Assembly (NCBI GenBank): GCA_018819105.1
Contig: JAHJQV010000063.1
Span: 54,373 to 118,372, forward strand
From: Gammaproteobacteria bacterium
Lineage (GTDB): Bacteria; Pseudomonadota; Gammaproteobacteria; Xanthomonadales; Wenzhouxiangellaceae
Reading direction: 5' to 3'
Length of the DNA: 64,000 nt
Below the pieces are notes generated by a model that did no database searches, was not told where the DNA came from, and saw only the letters and a list, made by a program, of their open reading frames with translations. Shown here piece after piece: positions 45,482-54,803 of this stretch (position 1 is the first letter of the stretch; every line of letters starts with the position of its first letter). Made by a program: the position numbers and the translations under genes.

Positions 45482-48013
45482 TCAGCCAGCTGGATTTTTG
45501 ACCCGCGCTGGCAGCAGCAACTGGCAGATGGCTGGCAGCAGCACAATCGCAGCCAGCATGTTGAGCAGGAAGAAGAACGCCAGCAACAGGCCCATGTCGG
45601 CCTGGAACTGCAGATCCGAGAACAGCCAGGTGCCAACACCCACCGCCAACGTGACTGCGGTGAACACCACCGCGCGACCAGTCAGGCGAAGGGCGCGGTA
45701 ATAGGCATCGGTCAATGACAGCCCCTGCTGCATCAGATCCTGTAGCCGCGAGTACAGATAGATGCCATAGTCGACACCGATGCCCACGCCCAATGCCACC
45801 ACAGGCAAAGTGTTCACTTTCAGGCCAATGCCCTGCCAGGCCATGAAGGCGTAGGCCAGATACGACACCAGCGCCAGTGGCAACACAATGGCCAGGGTCG
45901 CCACGATGGAACGGAACGTGAGCAGACAGAGTACAACGATGGCGGCATAAACCCACAGCAGCATCGGCGTCTGCGCCTTGGACACCACCTCGTTGACTGC
46001 GGCCATGACCCCAACGTTGCCGGTGGCCAGACGCAGGCGCAGGCAATCCTCACCATTGGCATCCTGGCAGACGTTGTCACTGATCTGATTCAGTTCCGTC
46101 ATCACATCCGGCGGGACCAGTTCCGGATCCTCGGCATCCATGCCGGTGACTTCCGGCAGCAGGTTGTACTGCATGCGCAGCTCCTTGACCTGATTCACCA
46201 CCCGGGTGATGGTCTCGGCTCGATGGTCTTCGGTAAAGATCAGCACTGGCATGGCGCTGCAGTCGGCATTCAGCAGTCCGGTACTGGTCTCGATGCCGGA
46301 CACCGCCTGGCGCATGATGTAAGGATCAGACGACAGTATGCGCCATTCCGGATTGCCCTCATTCCAGCCGGCGTTGACTATTTTGGCCACCATCGGCAGG
46401 GTCAGCACTTTCTGCACACCTTCCACATTGCTCATCAGCCAGGCGAACTCGTCAATGCGGCGCATGACCTCATGGTTTTCCGTGCACGACTGCGGTGCCG
46501 TCTCGGCGATCACGCCGATCTGATCCACACCCAGAGCAAAATTCTCGGTGATGTAGCGGGCATCCTGATTGTAGCGGGCGTCCTCACGCAGTTCCGGCAC
46601 GCCGGACTCGGAGTCACCGATCTGCACACCCTGGCTTTTCCAGTAGCCGAAGGCGAACAGCACCACGGCAATGGCGATACCGGCGCGGGCCGGGCCGGGG
46701 CGCGCCATCTGCGCTGCCCAACGCCAGATCGGCATGCTCTTGTTGGCGTTGTCATAGGCCCTGCGCTGGTACTCGCTGCCTTTTTTCATCGGCAGATAGG
46801 ACAGAATCACCGGCAGCAATACCAGATTGGTAAAGATGATGATGGCCACACCCACACTGGCGGTGATGGCGAGTTCCTGGATGATGCGGATGTCGATCAG
46901 CAACACGGTCATGAAGCCGATGGTGTCGCTGAGCAGCGCAATGGAACCCGGTGCCAGCAAGCGGCTGAAGGCGTTGCCGGCAGCATTCAGACTGTTGTCG
47001 ATCGGCAGCTCATCCAGGCCGATGCCATCATCCAGACACTGTGTAGGCGAGATGCCGTTGAAGAACTTTTCCACGATGAATGCGCTGATCATCTGTACAC
47101 CATGGCTGACGCCAATGGCGAAAATCAGAAACGGCGTCAGGATGTTCATCGGGTCAATGCCGAAGCCCATCAGGCGCAGGCCGCCCAGAGACCAGATCAC
47201 GGCCACCAGTGCACACACCATCGGCGCGATGGCCAGCGCCAGCGAGCGGGCGTAGAACCACAGCAGCAGCAAGGTAATGACAATGGCGACGCCGAAGAAA
47301 AGAATGACCGATTTTGCCCCTTCGGCGATGTCGCCGACGATCTTGGCAAAGCCGATGATGTGGACGCCGTGTTCTGCGTTCTCGAAGTCCGAACGCAGCT
47401 GTTCAAGGTCAGCAGCGACGCGCTGGTAGTCGATTTTCTCGCCGGTCAGCGGGTCTTCTTCCACCAGGTTGGCCCAGATCATCGCACCGCTGAAATCGTT
47501 GGTGATCAGTCGGCCAATTTCTCCGGACTTGACGATGTTGGCACGTACCTTGCGGAAATCCTCTGCGGTGGGCTGAAAATCCGATGGGATGACGTTGCCG
47601 CCGGAAAAGCCGCCCTCGACCACCTCGATAAAGCGCACGTTCGGGGTAAATATGGAGCGCACCGTGGCACGATCGACCCCATCAATGAAAGTGACGCGCT
47701 CGGTCAACTCCTCCAGAGCAGCGAAGTAATCGGCATCAAAAATGTCACCGTCTTTGGCCTGCAGCGCCACCAGCAGGCGGTTGGCACCGCCGAACTGCTC
47801 ATAGAACTCGAACGTCTGCATGTATTCATGTTCGAGCGGGATCTGTTTCTTGAAGCCTGCATCCACACGCAACTGGCTGGCAAAAAACAGCATCGCCACG
47901 GTGCCCACCGCAAAGGCCAGCAGAATGACCGGCCGGGCACTGAAGATGAGCCGACGCAGACCGGCAGCGAATCCGGATTGCGGGGTATTGTGCATGCGCT
48001 TGGCGTTGCTCAC
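45482..48013 (-). CDS. MMPL-type RND exporter
   Basis: An 843-residue RND-superfamily membrane protein of the MMPL/HpnN kind: two halves of six helices (first loop after VILLAFAVGTVAMLFFASQL; ...FLIFAIGVSHGVQMISAF; ...VVALGVGIGVDYGIYLYSRL). These are shorter than drug-type pumps and usually move lipids or other hydrophobic molecules. GTG start at 48013 with AAGGA about nine bases upstream, five bases after the YCF48-like gene. It is the last gene of the five-gene operon. Confidence 0.9.
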   Translation of the reverse strand: MSNAKRMHNTPQSGFAAGLRRLIFSARPVILLAFAVGTVAMLFFASQLRVDAGFKKQIPLEHEYMQTFEFYEQFGGANRLLVALQAKDGDIFDADYFAALEELTERVTFIDGVDRATVRSIFTPNVRFIEVVEGGFSGGNVIPSDFQPTAEDFRKVRANIVKSGEIGRLITNDFSGAMIWANLVEEDPLTGEKIDYQRVAADLEQLRSDFENAEHGVHIIGFAKIVGDIAEGAKSVILFFGVAIVITLLLLWFYARSLALAIAPMVCALVAVIWSLGGLRLMGFGIDPMNILTPFLIFAIGVSHGVQMISAFIVEKFFNGISPTQCLDDGIGLDELPIDNSLNAAGNAFSRLLAPGSIALLSDTIGFMTVLLIDIRIIQELAITASVGVAIIIFTNLVLLPVILSYLPMKKGSEYQRRAYDNANKSMPIWRWAAQMARPGPARAGIAIAVVLFAFGYWKSQGVQIGDSESGVPELREDARYNQDARYITENFALGVDQIGVIAETAPQSCTENHEVMRRIDEFAWLMSNVEGVQKVLTLPMVAKIVNAGWNEGNPEWRILSSDPYIMRQAVSGIETSTGLLNADCSAMPVLIFTEDHRAETITRVVNQVKELRMQYNLLPEVTGMDAEDPELVPPDVMTELNQISDNVCQDANGEDCLRLRLATGNVGVMAAVNEVVSKAQTPMLLWVYAAIVVLCLLTFRSIVATLAIVLPLALVSYLAYAFMAWQGIGLKVNTLPVVALGVGIGVDYGIYLYSRLQDLMQQGLSLTDAYYRALRLTGRAVVFTAVTLAVGVGTWLFSDLQFQADMGLLLAFFFLLNMLAAIVLLPAICQLLLPARVKNPAG

Positions 48014-48018
48014 TTTGC

Positions 48019-49197
48019 TTATTCCTTCACTGCAGCATCAGTGTTCAGGCTGCTGTAGGGTTTGATCTGCGGGCCTGACTCACCGAGCAGCAGCAGGCCG
48101 TCGGCCAGCGGCATCACCGCAGTGAAATCGTCACCCTGATCGACGGTGTAGTCGGCCAGCTGGCCGTTCACATCGAGACTGAAGATCGCGCCGTTGGCAC
48201 CGCTGATCCACAGCCGGCCGGCCTGATCCTCTGCTGCGGCAAACAATCCGGCATCGGAGCCGGTGCGGATTTCGTTCCACCGGCTCAGGTCACGCTCGCC
48301 TGTTTCCGGCTTGCAGTTCTGAAACACATGGCCGCGCAGCCCGTACATCACCAGGCAGTCGGCCTGGCGCATGTGAGCGATACCGAACAGCGAGCCCTGA
48401 TAATCCAGTTCCTGCTGCAGCCAACTGTCACCAGCATCGGTGCTGAGGTAATAGCGACCGGCTTCGGCCGCCACCAAGAGGGTTTCATCGGCCAGCTCGA
48501 TCAGGCCATTGAGGTGATACTGAATGCCTTCATCTTCATAATCGGCCATGGCGTCCTGGTCGATCAGGCCCATTTCATTGAGACTTTGTTCAATGTCCTC
48601 AGAGTCTTCTTCCTGTTCCAGCAGCAGGTCTACGACATAATCGGTGCGCCAGCTTTCGCCCCAGTCAGTCGAACGCATCAGCAGACTGTAAGCACCAATG
48701 GCAATACCATGGCCGCGCTCATCGAAGACCACCTCCAGCAGCGGATCTCCACCCGGCTCCTCGTTGACGAGTTGCCAGCTGTCACCTCCGTCTTCACTGA
48801 GCAGGATCACCGAATCGTGACCGACTGCCCACAACCGATCACCGGCAGCGGCAACGCTGATCAGCATGCTGCGCGTCGGCACTTCAGCAACCTGGGTCCA
48901 GCTGCCGCCCTGGTCCGTGCTGAACAGAATGTGGCCGCGCTCACCGACAGCGATGAGACGGTCACCGCTGCGCACCAGGTCCTGCAACAGCGATGCACTG
49001 GCCAATGGCGCAACGATGGCATCACTGCCTTCGGCAATGCCCTGCCAGTCTCGTTCGGCCACCGCAGTCTGTGCCGGCAGCCACAACGGCAGGCATGCCA
49101 GCAGCAACAAAGACAGCACAGCAATTGGCCGCCTGACGGCGGCCGTGCTTGGCATAGCGCAGTAGGCGGTCAGGCCATGCATCAAATTGCTTTGCAT
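48019..49197 (-). CDS. YCF48/HCF136-like exported beta-propeller protein
   Basis: A 392-residue protein with a hydrophobic N-terminal segment (VLSLLLLACLPLWLPAQTAVA). Repeated propeller blades of YCF48 type follow (VGERGHILFSTDQGGSW, VGHDSVILLSEDGGDSW, AAEAGRYYLSTDAGDSW). In plants and cyanobacteria the family helps assemble photosystem II; in other bacteria it recurs next to DUF1302/DUF1329/RND genes. Start uncertain: ATG 49155 gives a better signal peptide, and no strong ribosome binding site marks 49197. Confidence 0.83.
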   Translation of the reverse strand: MQSNLMHGLTAYCAMPSTAAVRRPIAVLSLLLLACLPLWLPAQTAVAERDWQGIAEGSDAIVAPLASASLLQDLVRSGDRLIAVGERGHILFSTDQGGSWTQVAEVPTRSMLISVAAAGDRLWAVGHDSVILLSEDGGDSWQLVNEEPGGDPLLEVVFDERGHGIAIGAYSLLMRSTDWGESWRTDYVVDLLLEQEEDSEDIEQSLNEMGLIDQDAMADYEDEGIQYHLNGLIELADETLLVAAEAGRYYLSTDAGDSWLQQELDYQGSLFGIAHMRQADCLVMYGLRGHVFQNCKPETGERDLSRWNEIRTGSDAGLFAAAEDQAGRLWISGANGAIFSLDVNGQLADYTVDQGDDFTAVMPLADGLLLLGESGPQIKPYSSLNTDAAVKE

Positions 49198-49229
49198 GAG
49201 CTTGAATCTATCGTTGCGCAGTTCAGCGA

Positions 49230-50588
49230 CTAGCGCCGACCGCGCTTGCGCAGTGCCTGCGGGGTATAGCTGATTGGATTCAATGCCTCATCAAAAGAAT
49301 TGACGCGGGTGTTGTTGTCCAGGCCGATGGTTAGATAGCGACCCGACTGCAGATCGTAATGCACCTCGATGGTTGACCAGAACGTCGGCACATCATAGTA
49401 GTTGATGCAGTGTGCTTCCGACAGGCGCCAGATCTCGCCGCGCGCATCGTAGTGATCGATGATCAGCGGCTGATAGCTGTCCTCATCCAGATACATGGTG
49501 CGCTTGGCGTTGATGTGACGCTGGTCTTCTTTCAGGTTGGCATCAAACGCCCACACCCGATGCAACTCGTAGCGCATGATGGCCGGATCCAAATGGTTGG
49601 CCTTGACCATGTCCGACGGACTCAGTTCATCGGTGTGCGCACCGTAGGAATTGTAGGGCACATACATTTCCTTTTTCACCGGCACAGTCCAGTTGAAGCG
49701 GTCTGTGGCACCGTTGAACATGTCGGTCATGTCGGTGGTGCGCAGGTTGTCCGATGCGGTACCGGGGTTGTCATAGGCAATATTCGGCGCACGGCGCACG
49801 CGGCGCTGGCCCGGATTGTAGACCCAGGCCTGACGCGGCTGCTCGACCTGATTCAGCGTTTCGTGCACCAGCAGAATGCTGCCGGCCAGTCGTGCCGGTG
49901 CCTCCACTTCCTGGAAGAAGTAGAGCAGAATGTTGTTGATGCTCTCGATGCTGGAACCTTCCTGGTAGTAGGGGCCGAGAAACTCCTCACGCAATTCAAC
50001 CAGGTTGTAGGAACCGCCGGAAGTGGCTGCCGCCTGGTTGTTGTAGCGCACACCACCGGTGCTCTTGTATTTCAGGCGATGGTTCCACAGCAGTTCCTTG
50101 GCGGTTTCCGGAAACGGAAACGGAAAGCCGACCGAGGCATCGATCACGCCTTCGCCATCGTTGACCGTGGAGGCGGTGGCACCGTTGCGCTTGGTGGCGG
50201 CGTACACGCGCTCGGGGAAAGACACACTGCGCCGGGTCGGATAGATGTTCATGTAGAACGTATCCGGATAGCGCTCGAACATGCGCTGCTGACCCACCGA
50301 CAGCTTGTCGGCGTATTGCTGATAGTTGCTGCCATTGATGACAAACAGCACCTCATCCTCGGGAAACGGATCAGGATGATGATCGCCCTTGCTGTAGCCG
50401 GCCGGTGGCTGGGTGATGCCACCGGTCCAGGCAGGAATGCTGCCGTCCTCGTTGCCTGCCTTCGGCGAGCCCATCGGAGTCAGATCGCCAGTGCCGCCCA
50501 GTCTTTCCACTTCTCCGGGTTTGGGGCCGGCCAGCGCCACCAGCACCGGCGCTGTCAGAACGATCAGAAATGTCAGAAACTTACTCAT
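49230..50588 (-). CDS. DUF1329 periplasmic protein
   Basis: A 452-residue exported protein. ATG 50588 is preferred because GAGGAG lies seven bases upstream; an earlier ATG would overlap that site. Signal peptide LTFLIVLTAPVLVALAGP. DUF1329 features: LTPMGSPKAGNEDGSIPAWTGG, YPTRRSVSFPERVY, YDNPGTASDNLRTTD and the C-terminal YDARGEIWRL. The family is predicted to adopt a LolA/LppX-like fold that could carry lipids. It sits between DUF1302 and YCF48, its customary partners. Confidence 0.9.
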   Translation of the reverse strand: MSKFLTFLIVLTAPVLVALAGPKPGEVERLGGTGDLTPMGSPKAGNEDGSIPAWTGGITQPPAGYSKGDHHPDPFPEDEVLFVINGSNYQQYADKLSVGQQRMFERYPDTFYMNIYPTRRSVSFPERVYAATKRNGATASTVNDGEGVIDASVGFPFPFPETAKELLWNHRLKYKSTGGVRYNNQAAATSGGSYNLVELREEFLGPYYQEGSSIESINNILLYFFQEVEAPARLAGSILLVHETLNQVEQPRQAWVYNPGQRRVRRAPNIAYDNPGTASDNLRTTDMTDMFNGATDRFNWTVPVKKEMYVPYNSYGAHTDELSPSDMVKANHLDPAIMRYELHRVWAFDANLKEDQRHINAKRTMYLDEDSYQPLIIDHYDARGEIWRLSEAHCINYYDVPTFWSTIEVHYDLQSGRYLTIGLDNNTRVNSFDEALNPISYTPQALRKRGRR

Positions 50589-50621
50589 ATTGAATCTCCT
50601 CGAAGGCATTCTTGCTGTTTC

Positions 50622-52448
50622 TTAAAACGCGTAACTGACTGATACCGAGGCAAAATCCCGGTCATGAATCAGATTGAAATCCTTGGCACCGAAAAAGTTG
50701 GTGTAGGACAGCGTGGCAGTCCAGCGAGCCAGGTAATCGGCACCAATGGCTACGGTTACGGCCTTGCGACCCTCAAGAAAGTTCCCGCCGGGTCCCGGTG
50801 TGGTGCCATTGACATCGTGGTTGAAGGCCAGCCTGGGGGTCAGAGTGATCGGGCCGATGGCGTTGTTGTAGGTCGCCACCAGCGCAGCACGATAACCCCA
50901 GCTGAACGAGGTCGGGAAGCCCTCCACCTGGGTGATGGGGTTGCGCAGGTTGCCGGTGAACTGGTCCGGTCCACCGCCGGTGTTGGTGCCCGGGCCTTCC
51001 AATCTAAGCAGATCCGGGTTGGGCATGTCCCAGACCTTGGTGGCACCCACTTCACCAACAAACACCAGCTGGTCGTAACCGAAGAACTGACTGGGCTCAA
51101 AGATGTTGGTCAGGGTCATCTGCACCTGTGACATTTCGGTACGGAAAACACCACTCAGTTCCTGACCGAAGTCGAACTGGCCCAGCTGACTGACGAAGCG
51201 GTTGACCGGCTCCGGTATGCCCACGTTGAGTGGACTCAAGCCGGCGAACAGCACTTCCACATCGTCAATCTGGAACGGCTGGTTGGAGCGATAGGTCACT
51301 TCACCGGCCAGTGAGATGGTGCCGCCAAGGGTGGTGTTGAAACTGGCACCGAACAGATCAATGCCCTTGGGATATTCAACAAAGAACTGGCCACTGGACA
51401 GATTGCTGTTGGTCACCGCCGTGCCGCTGATCAGCGGCAGACGAGAATCGTAATGCAGATAGAACAGACCGAATTCGGTGGCGTTCAACTCCTCCGCGTA
51501 ATAGCGCAAGGCCACACCAAATTGCCCGGTGTTGTCACCGGGCGCACGATCCGGTGCGCGCGGAAAGGCGCCGAACGGCAGACTGCCATCCGGCAGCCGG
51601 TCGTCGCTGAGCAGACCAAAGCCGAGCATGGCGAACTCACCGCCAGGCGTGGCGAAATCGTTGTCACTGAAGAATGTACCTGCCGGATCCGGATCAATCT
51701 GTTCGAACTCGAACATGTACAGGGCTTCCATCGACAGGTTCTGCGTGATCGGCAATGACACCCAGGCCATCTCGATCGGCAGGAAGGCATTGCGCAGCTC
51801 AGAACCGGCCTCGCGCAGCGCGGCCACGTTGACCGGGTTGATCACGTTGATGCCATTCTGAATGAACGTGCTCTCACCCCAACTGACCACCTGACGACCC
51901 AGGCGCACTGAGCCAAACCCCTGCCCCATCTGGAACTCGCCATACAGGTAGGCATCCAGCAGCTGGATGTCGCTGCCGACAAAACGCTTGGCGGTGGCAG
52001 AGATGTCATCGCGATCATCCAGCTCGAAATCGTAGAAGCCGGTGGCGCGCACAAAGGCACCGAACTGACCGTTGGTGATGTCAAACTCGGAGGTGACGCG
52101 GGCGCGGTTGCTGATGATATCGCCACGATCAAACTTCAGGTTGCCATCGTCGCTGTTGACCGAGAAGCGCCCCGGCATTTCAATCAATTCCAGCGTCGGT
52201 ATGGCACCGGGGTTTTCGATCAGGTTGGCAAAGCCGACCAGATCATCATCGCGCCGCTGGGTACGCATGCTGACCCCATAGTTGATGGTGGTGTCCAGCC
52301 GCGCCGACCAGTCGCCGAATTCAAATCCCAGCGCATGGGCCGGATTGCTGTTGAGCAGGCCACAGCCGAGTGCCAGCGTCATCGCCGTGGTCAGCAGGGA
52401 TTTTTGCAGTGCGGGTGTGCGTGAGTTTTGCATGGTTGTTGATTTCAT
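50622..52448 (-). CDS. DUF1302 outer-membrane beta-barrel protein
   Basis: A 608-residue exported protein, mostly alternating beta strands ending in an aromatic residue (VSVSYAF), as in outer-membrane barrels. DUF1302 features: FGDWSARLDTTINYGVSMR, GRQVVSWGESTFIQNGINVINPV. Three ATGs lie in a row (52454, 52451, 52448); the third is best spaced from GGGAGGAG, which overlaps the stop region of the upstream lipase gene. Confidence 0.9.
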   Translation of the reverse strand: MKSTTMQNSRTPALQKSLLTTAMTLALGCGLLNSNPAHALGFEFGDWSARLDTTINYGVSMRTQRRDDDLVGFANLIENPGAIPTLELIEMPGRFSVNSDDGNLKFDRGDIISNRARVTSEFDITNGQFGAFVRATGFYDFELDDRDDISATAKRFVGSDIQLLDAYLYGEFQMGQGFGSVRLGRQVVSWGESTFIQNGINVINPVNVAALREAGSELRNAFLPIEMAWVSLPITQNLSMEALYMFEFEQIDPDPAGTFFSDNDFATPGGEFAMLGFGLLSDDRLPDGSLPFGAFPRAPDRAPGDNTGQFGVALRYYAEELNATEFGLFYLHYDSRLPLISGTAVTNSNLSSGQFFVEYPKGIDLFGASFNTTLGGTISLAGEVTYRSNQPFQIDDVEVLFAGLSPLNVGIPEPVNRFVSQLGQFDFGQELSGVFRTEMSQVQMTLTNIFEPSQFFGYDQLVFVGEVGATKVWDMPNPDLLRLEGPGTNTGGGPDQFTGNLRNPITQVEGFPTSFSWGYRAALVATYNNAIGPITLTPRLAFNHDVNGTTPGPGGNFLEGRKAVTVAIGADYLARWTATLSYTNFFGAKDFNLIHDRDFASVSVSYAF

Positions 52449-52461
52449 CATCATCTCCTCC

Positions 52462-54600
52462 CTACTGAATCACATCAGGATTGGCGATGACCACGGTGGT
52501 CCCGCCAGTGGACAGCAGGCTGGCCATCTCGCCCTGCATTTCTGCGGTTGCAGCCGCAGAATCAGCCGGACTCAACAGCGAACCGTGACCCGCCGGCGGC
52601 AGGAAGGTAACATTGGCGCGCACGCCCATGGCATCGCTAGTGGTGCTGTTGATACTTGGCAATTCCATTGCGGCAATCAGCGGGAAGCCGCCGGACAACG
52701 GTGCGCCAGGCACCGTGTTGGGGATCACCTGATCGTTGATCACCGTCTGCACTACGACCGCATTGGATGCCGCAGTCAGGCCGGCCCAGTTGATCGGATC
52801 GCTGCTGTCGACCACCTGTTGTGCTGCGCCGAGGAACTGGAAGAACTGCGGCGATCCCGGTTCGATGCCGGCTGCAGCCTGCAGGCCGGCGGCGATGGCC
52901 GGGCCGAAGCTGGCCGAACCGGCCAGCAGATTGGCGATGCCACCACCAGGCACCGACAACAGGCCGGTGTTGACGGTGGGCTCGACAGCGAGGAATGGAA
53001 TACCGGCCATGGCACCCAGTGACTGACCGACAAAGCGAATGGCACCGCCATCCAGATCCGGCAGACTGTCACCATCAATGTCGACACCGGGAATGCTAAC
53101 CGCAAGCACCGACAGATCGGCACTGGACTGACGCAGGTTGTCGCGCGAGGCAAGCAGATTGGCCAGGTTGACGAACTGGCTGCCGGACGGGTCGATGTTA
53201 CCGTCCGGACCCGGCGCGCCGGTGGCGTTGTCGGTGATGTCCAGATCAAACGTGCGCTCGTTGGCAATCGGCGCAAACGGTGTGTTCTCGATGTACAGCG
53301 GCGAGGTCACGTCGGTGATGCCATGCAGGGTCTGATCGATGGCGATCACGGCAAAGCCGACCGAGGCCAGCGTGTCGGCAATGGCCAGCATGTCGGAACG
53401 GTTGCGGGTGATGCCATGCATGTAAATGGCCACCGGCCAGCCGGATGCCGGTCTGCTCAGACCGCTGCCGGCGTTGGGCACGGTCATCAGCACCGGCACT
53501 GTCTGGGTGTCGGTCTGCACCGGGATCGGGTTGGCCACGGTGACGTTGGTCGAGGTCGGATCCAGTCCAAGCTGATCAAACGGCGGCAGATAGGCCCCCG
53601 GGGCGGCACGCCAGAAGTCGTTCAGCGGTGCCAGCGGATCCTCGGCACTGGGCACGCCCAGATAATAAGGCAGTGAGATGGTGCCGATAAAGATGTCGGC
53701 GATACCTGGTGATGCACCCGGCGGCAGCACTTCTGCGGTGGTCAGTCCGGTCGGCACCACGGTCACCGGGGCCGGTTGGGCTTGGCTGCGCAGAATCTGC
53801 AGCGTCGGTGTGATCGATTGTGTAGACATGGTCCAGCTCAGCACCACTTCATCGCTGGGCACGCCGGTGAATCCGGAAAACGCTGCTTCCTGCGCATTGG
53901 TGAGCTGACGCAATGGCTCCAGTGCCTGCGCGGATCCGTTGTCTAGCAGCTCCAGCGTGCTGTTGCCATTGGCATCCACCAGCGGTGCCGTGCGCTTGGT
54001 CAGGAAGTAGGTTTGTGACGGCGTGGTGTCATTGCCGTCGGTGTCCTGAATGTCATCGGTGAGCACCGCCATGTAGGTGGTGAGCTGCTGCAAGGGCCGC
54101 AACGGCACGATCGCCAGCGTGCGGTTGGTCGGGTCCAGCGATGACAGCGTGGCGACATAATCCACGCCTGGTGTGAGTTCGCGCACCACGCCATTGACGG
54201 CGATGGTGCCCGTCACCGTGGTCACCTCGAACACGCGCACGCTGCTGCCCGGCACCACCGTCGCCGGGTTGACGCTGTCGGTGAAGCTGCTGCTCCAGGG
54301 TGCCACCGTGCTGAAACCGTCCAGCGCATTCAGCGCCACCTGCGGATCAGAGAAGTCGGTGGGATCGGCAACCGGAATGTTCAGCGTCAGATCACCACTG
54401 CCGCTGAGCAACAGGTTGTTCGGAAACGGAATGTTGCCGGCAGCGGGATCAAACACCGCCGTGACAATCCCGGTGACGATGTCGCCATCGTCGGTGGTTG
54501 CCGGTGGCGTCGGCGATACAAAATCGACACTGCCGCTGTCTGAACAGGCTGCCAGCAGCAGACCTAACAGCGACAACAGTACTAGTTTAACTCTGGACAT
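52462..54600 (-). CDS. VolA-like lipase/esterase lipoprotein
   Basis: A 712-residue lipoprotein with lipobox GLLLAAC (ATG 54600; a 13-residue upstream extension lacks support). The N-terminal part is beta-rich (FDPAAGNIPFPNNLLLSGSGD, typical of virulence-factor lipase N-terminal domains). The C-terminal alpha/beta hydrolase has YMHGITRNRSDML and the nucleophile elbow RFVGQSLGAM. Related Vibrio VolA is a surface lysophospholipase that releases fatty acids. It leads the five-gene operon, so the operon may take up or export lipid-like products. Confidence 0.82.
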   Translation of the reverse strand: MSRVKLVLLSLLGLLLAACSDSGSVDFVSPTPPATTDDGDIVTGIVTAVFDPAAGNIPFPNNLLLSGSGDLTLNIPVADPTDFSDPQVALNALDGFSTVAPWSSSFTDSVNPATVVPGSSVRVFEVTTVTGTIAVNGVVRELTPGVDYVATLSSLDPTNRTLAIVPLRPLQQLTTYMAVLTDDIQDTDGNDTTPSQTYFLTKRTAPLVDANGNSTLELLDNGSAQALEPLRQLTNAQEAAFSGFTGVPSDEVVLSWTMSTQSITPTLQILRSQAQPAPVTVVPTGLTTAEVLPPGASPGIADIFIGTISLPYYLGVPSAEDPLAPLNDFWRAAPGAYLPPFDQLGLDPTSTNVTVANPIPVQTDTQTVPVLMTVPNAGSGLSRPASGWPVAIYMHGITRNRSDMLAIADTLASVGFAVIAIDQTLHGITDVTSPLYIENTPFAPIANERTFDLDITDNATGAPGPDGNIDPSGSQFVNLANLLASRDNLRQSSADLSVLAVSIPGVDIDGDSLPDLDGGAIRFVGQSLGAMAGIPFLAVEPTVNTGLLSVPGGGIANLLAGSASFGPAIAAGLQAAAGIEPGSPQFFQFLGAAQQVVDSSDPINWAGLTAASNAVVVQTVINDQVIPNTVPGAPLSGGFPLIAAMELPSINSTTSDAMGVRANVTFLPPAGHGSLLSPADSAAATAEMQGEMASLLSTGGTTVVIANPDVIQ

Positions 54601-54803
54601 TGGGCAGACCCCGCACGGCTGTTTTAACAAAACAGTCACATATTAGTGATGCTGGCCATCGTTTTGCAAGCACTATAAATTAGGGCATGCAACCTAAATC
54701 AGCCCAGGATCGGCTCTGAATACGCAAGCGTATGCTTTGCATGGAAAATTCACAGCCTGTGTTTTCCTGTCACAGCAACCGCCGGAAAACCGCCAGCCTT
54801 GGC

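Noticed and set aside
46223..48058. Long open frame (611 codons) on the plus strand, opposite the MMPL exporter
   Set aside because: Antisense shadow of a clear membrane protein gene; composition is not protein-like.
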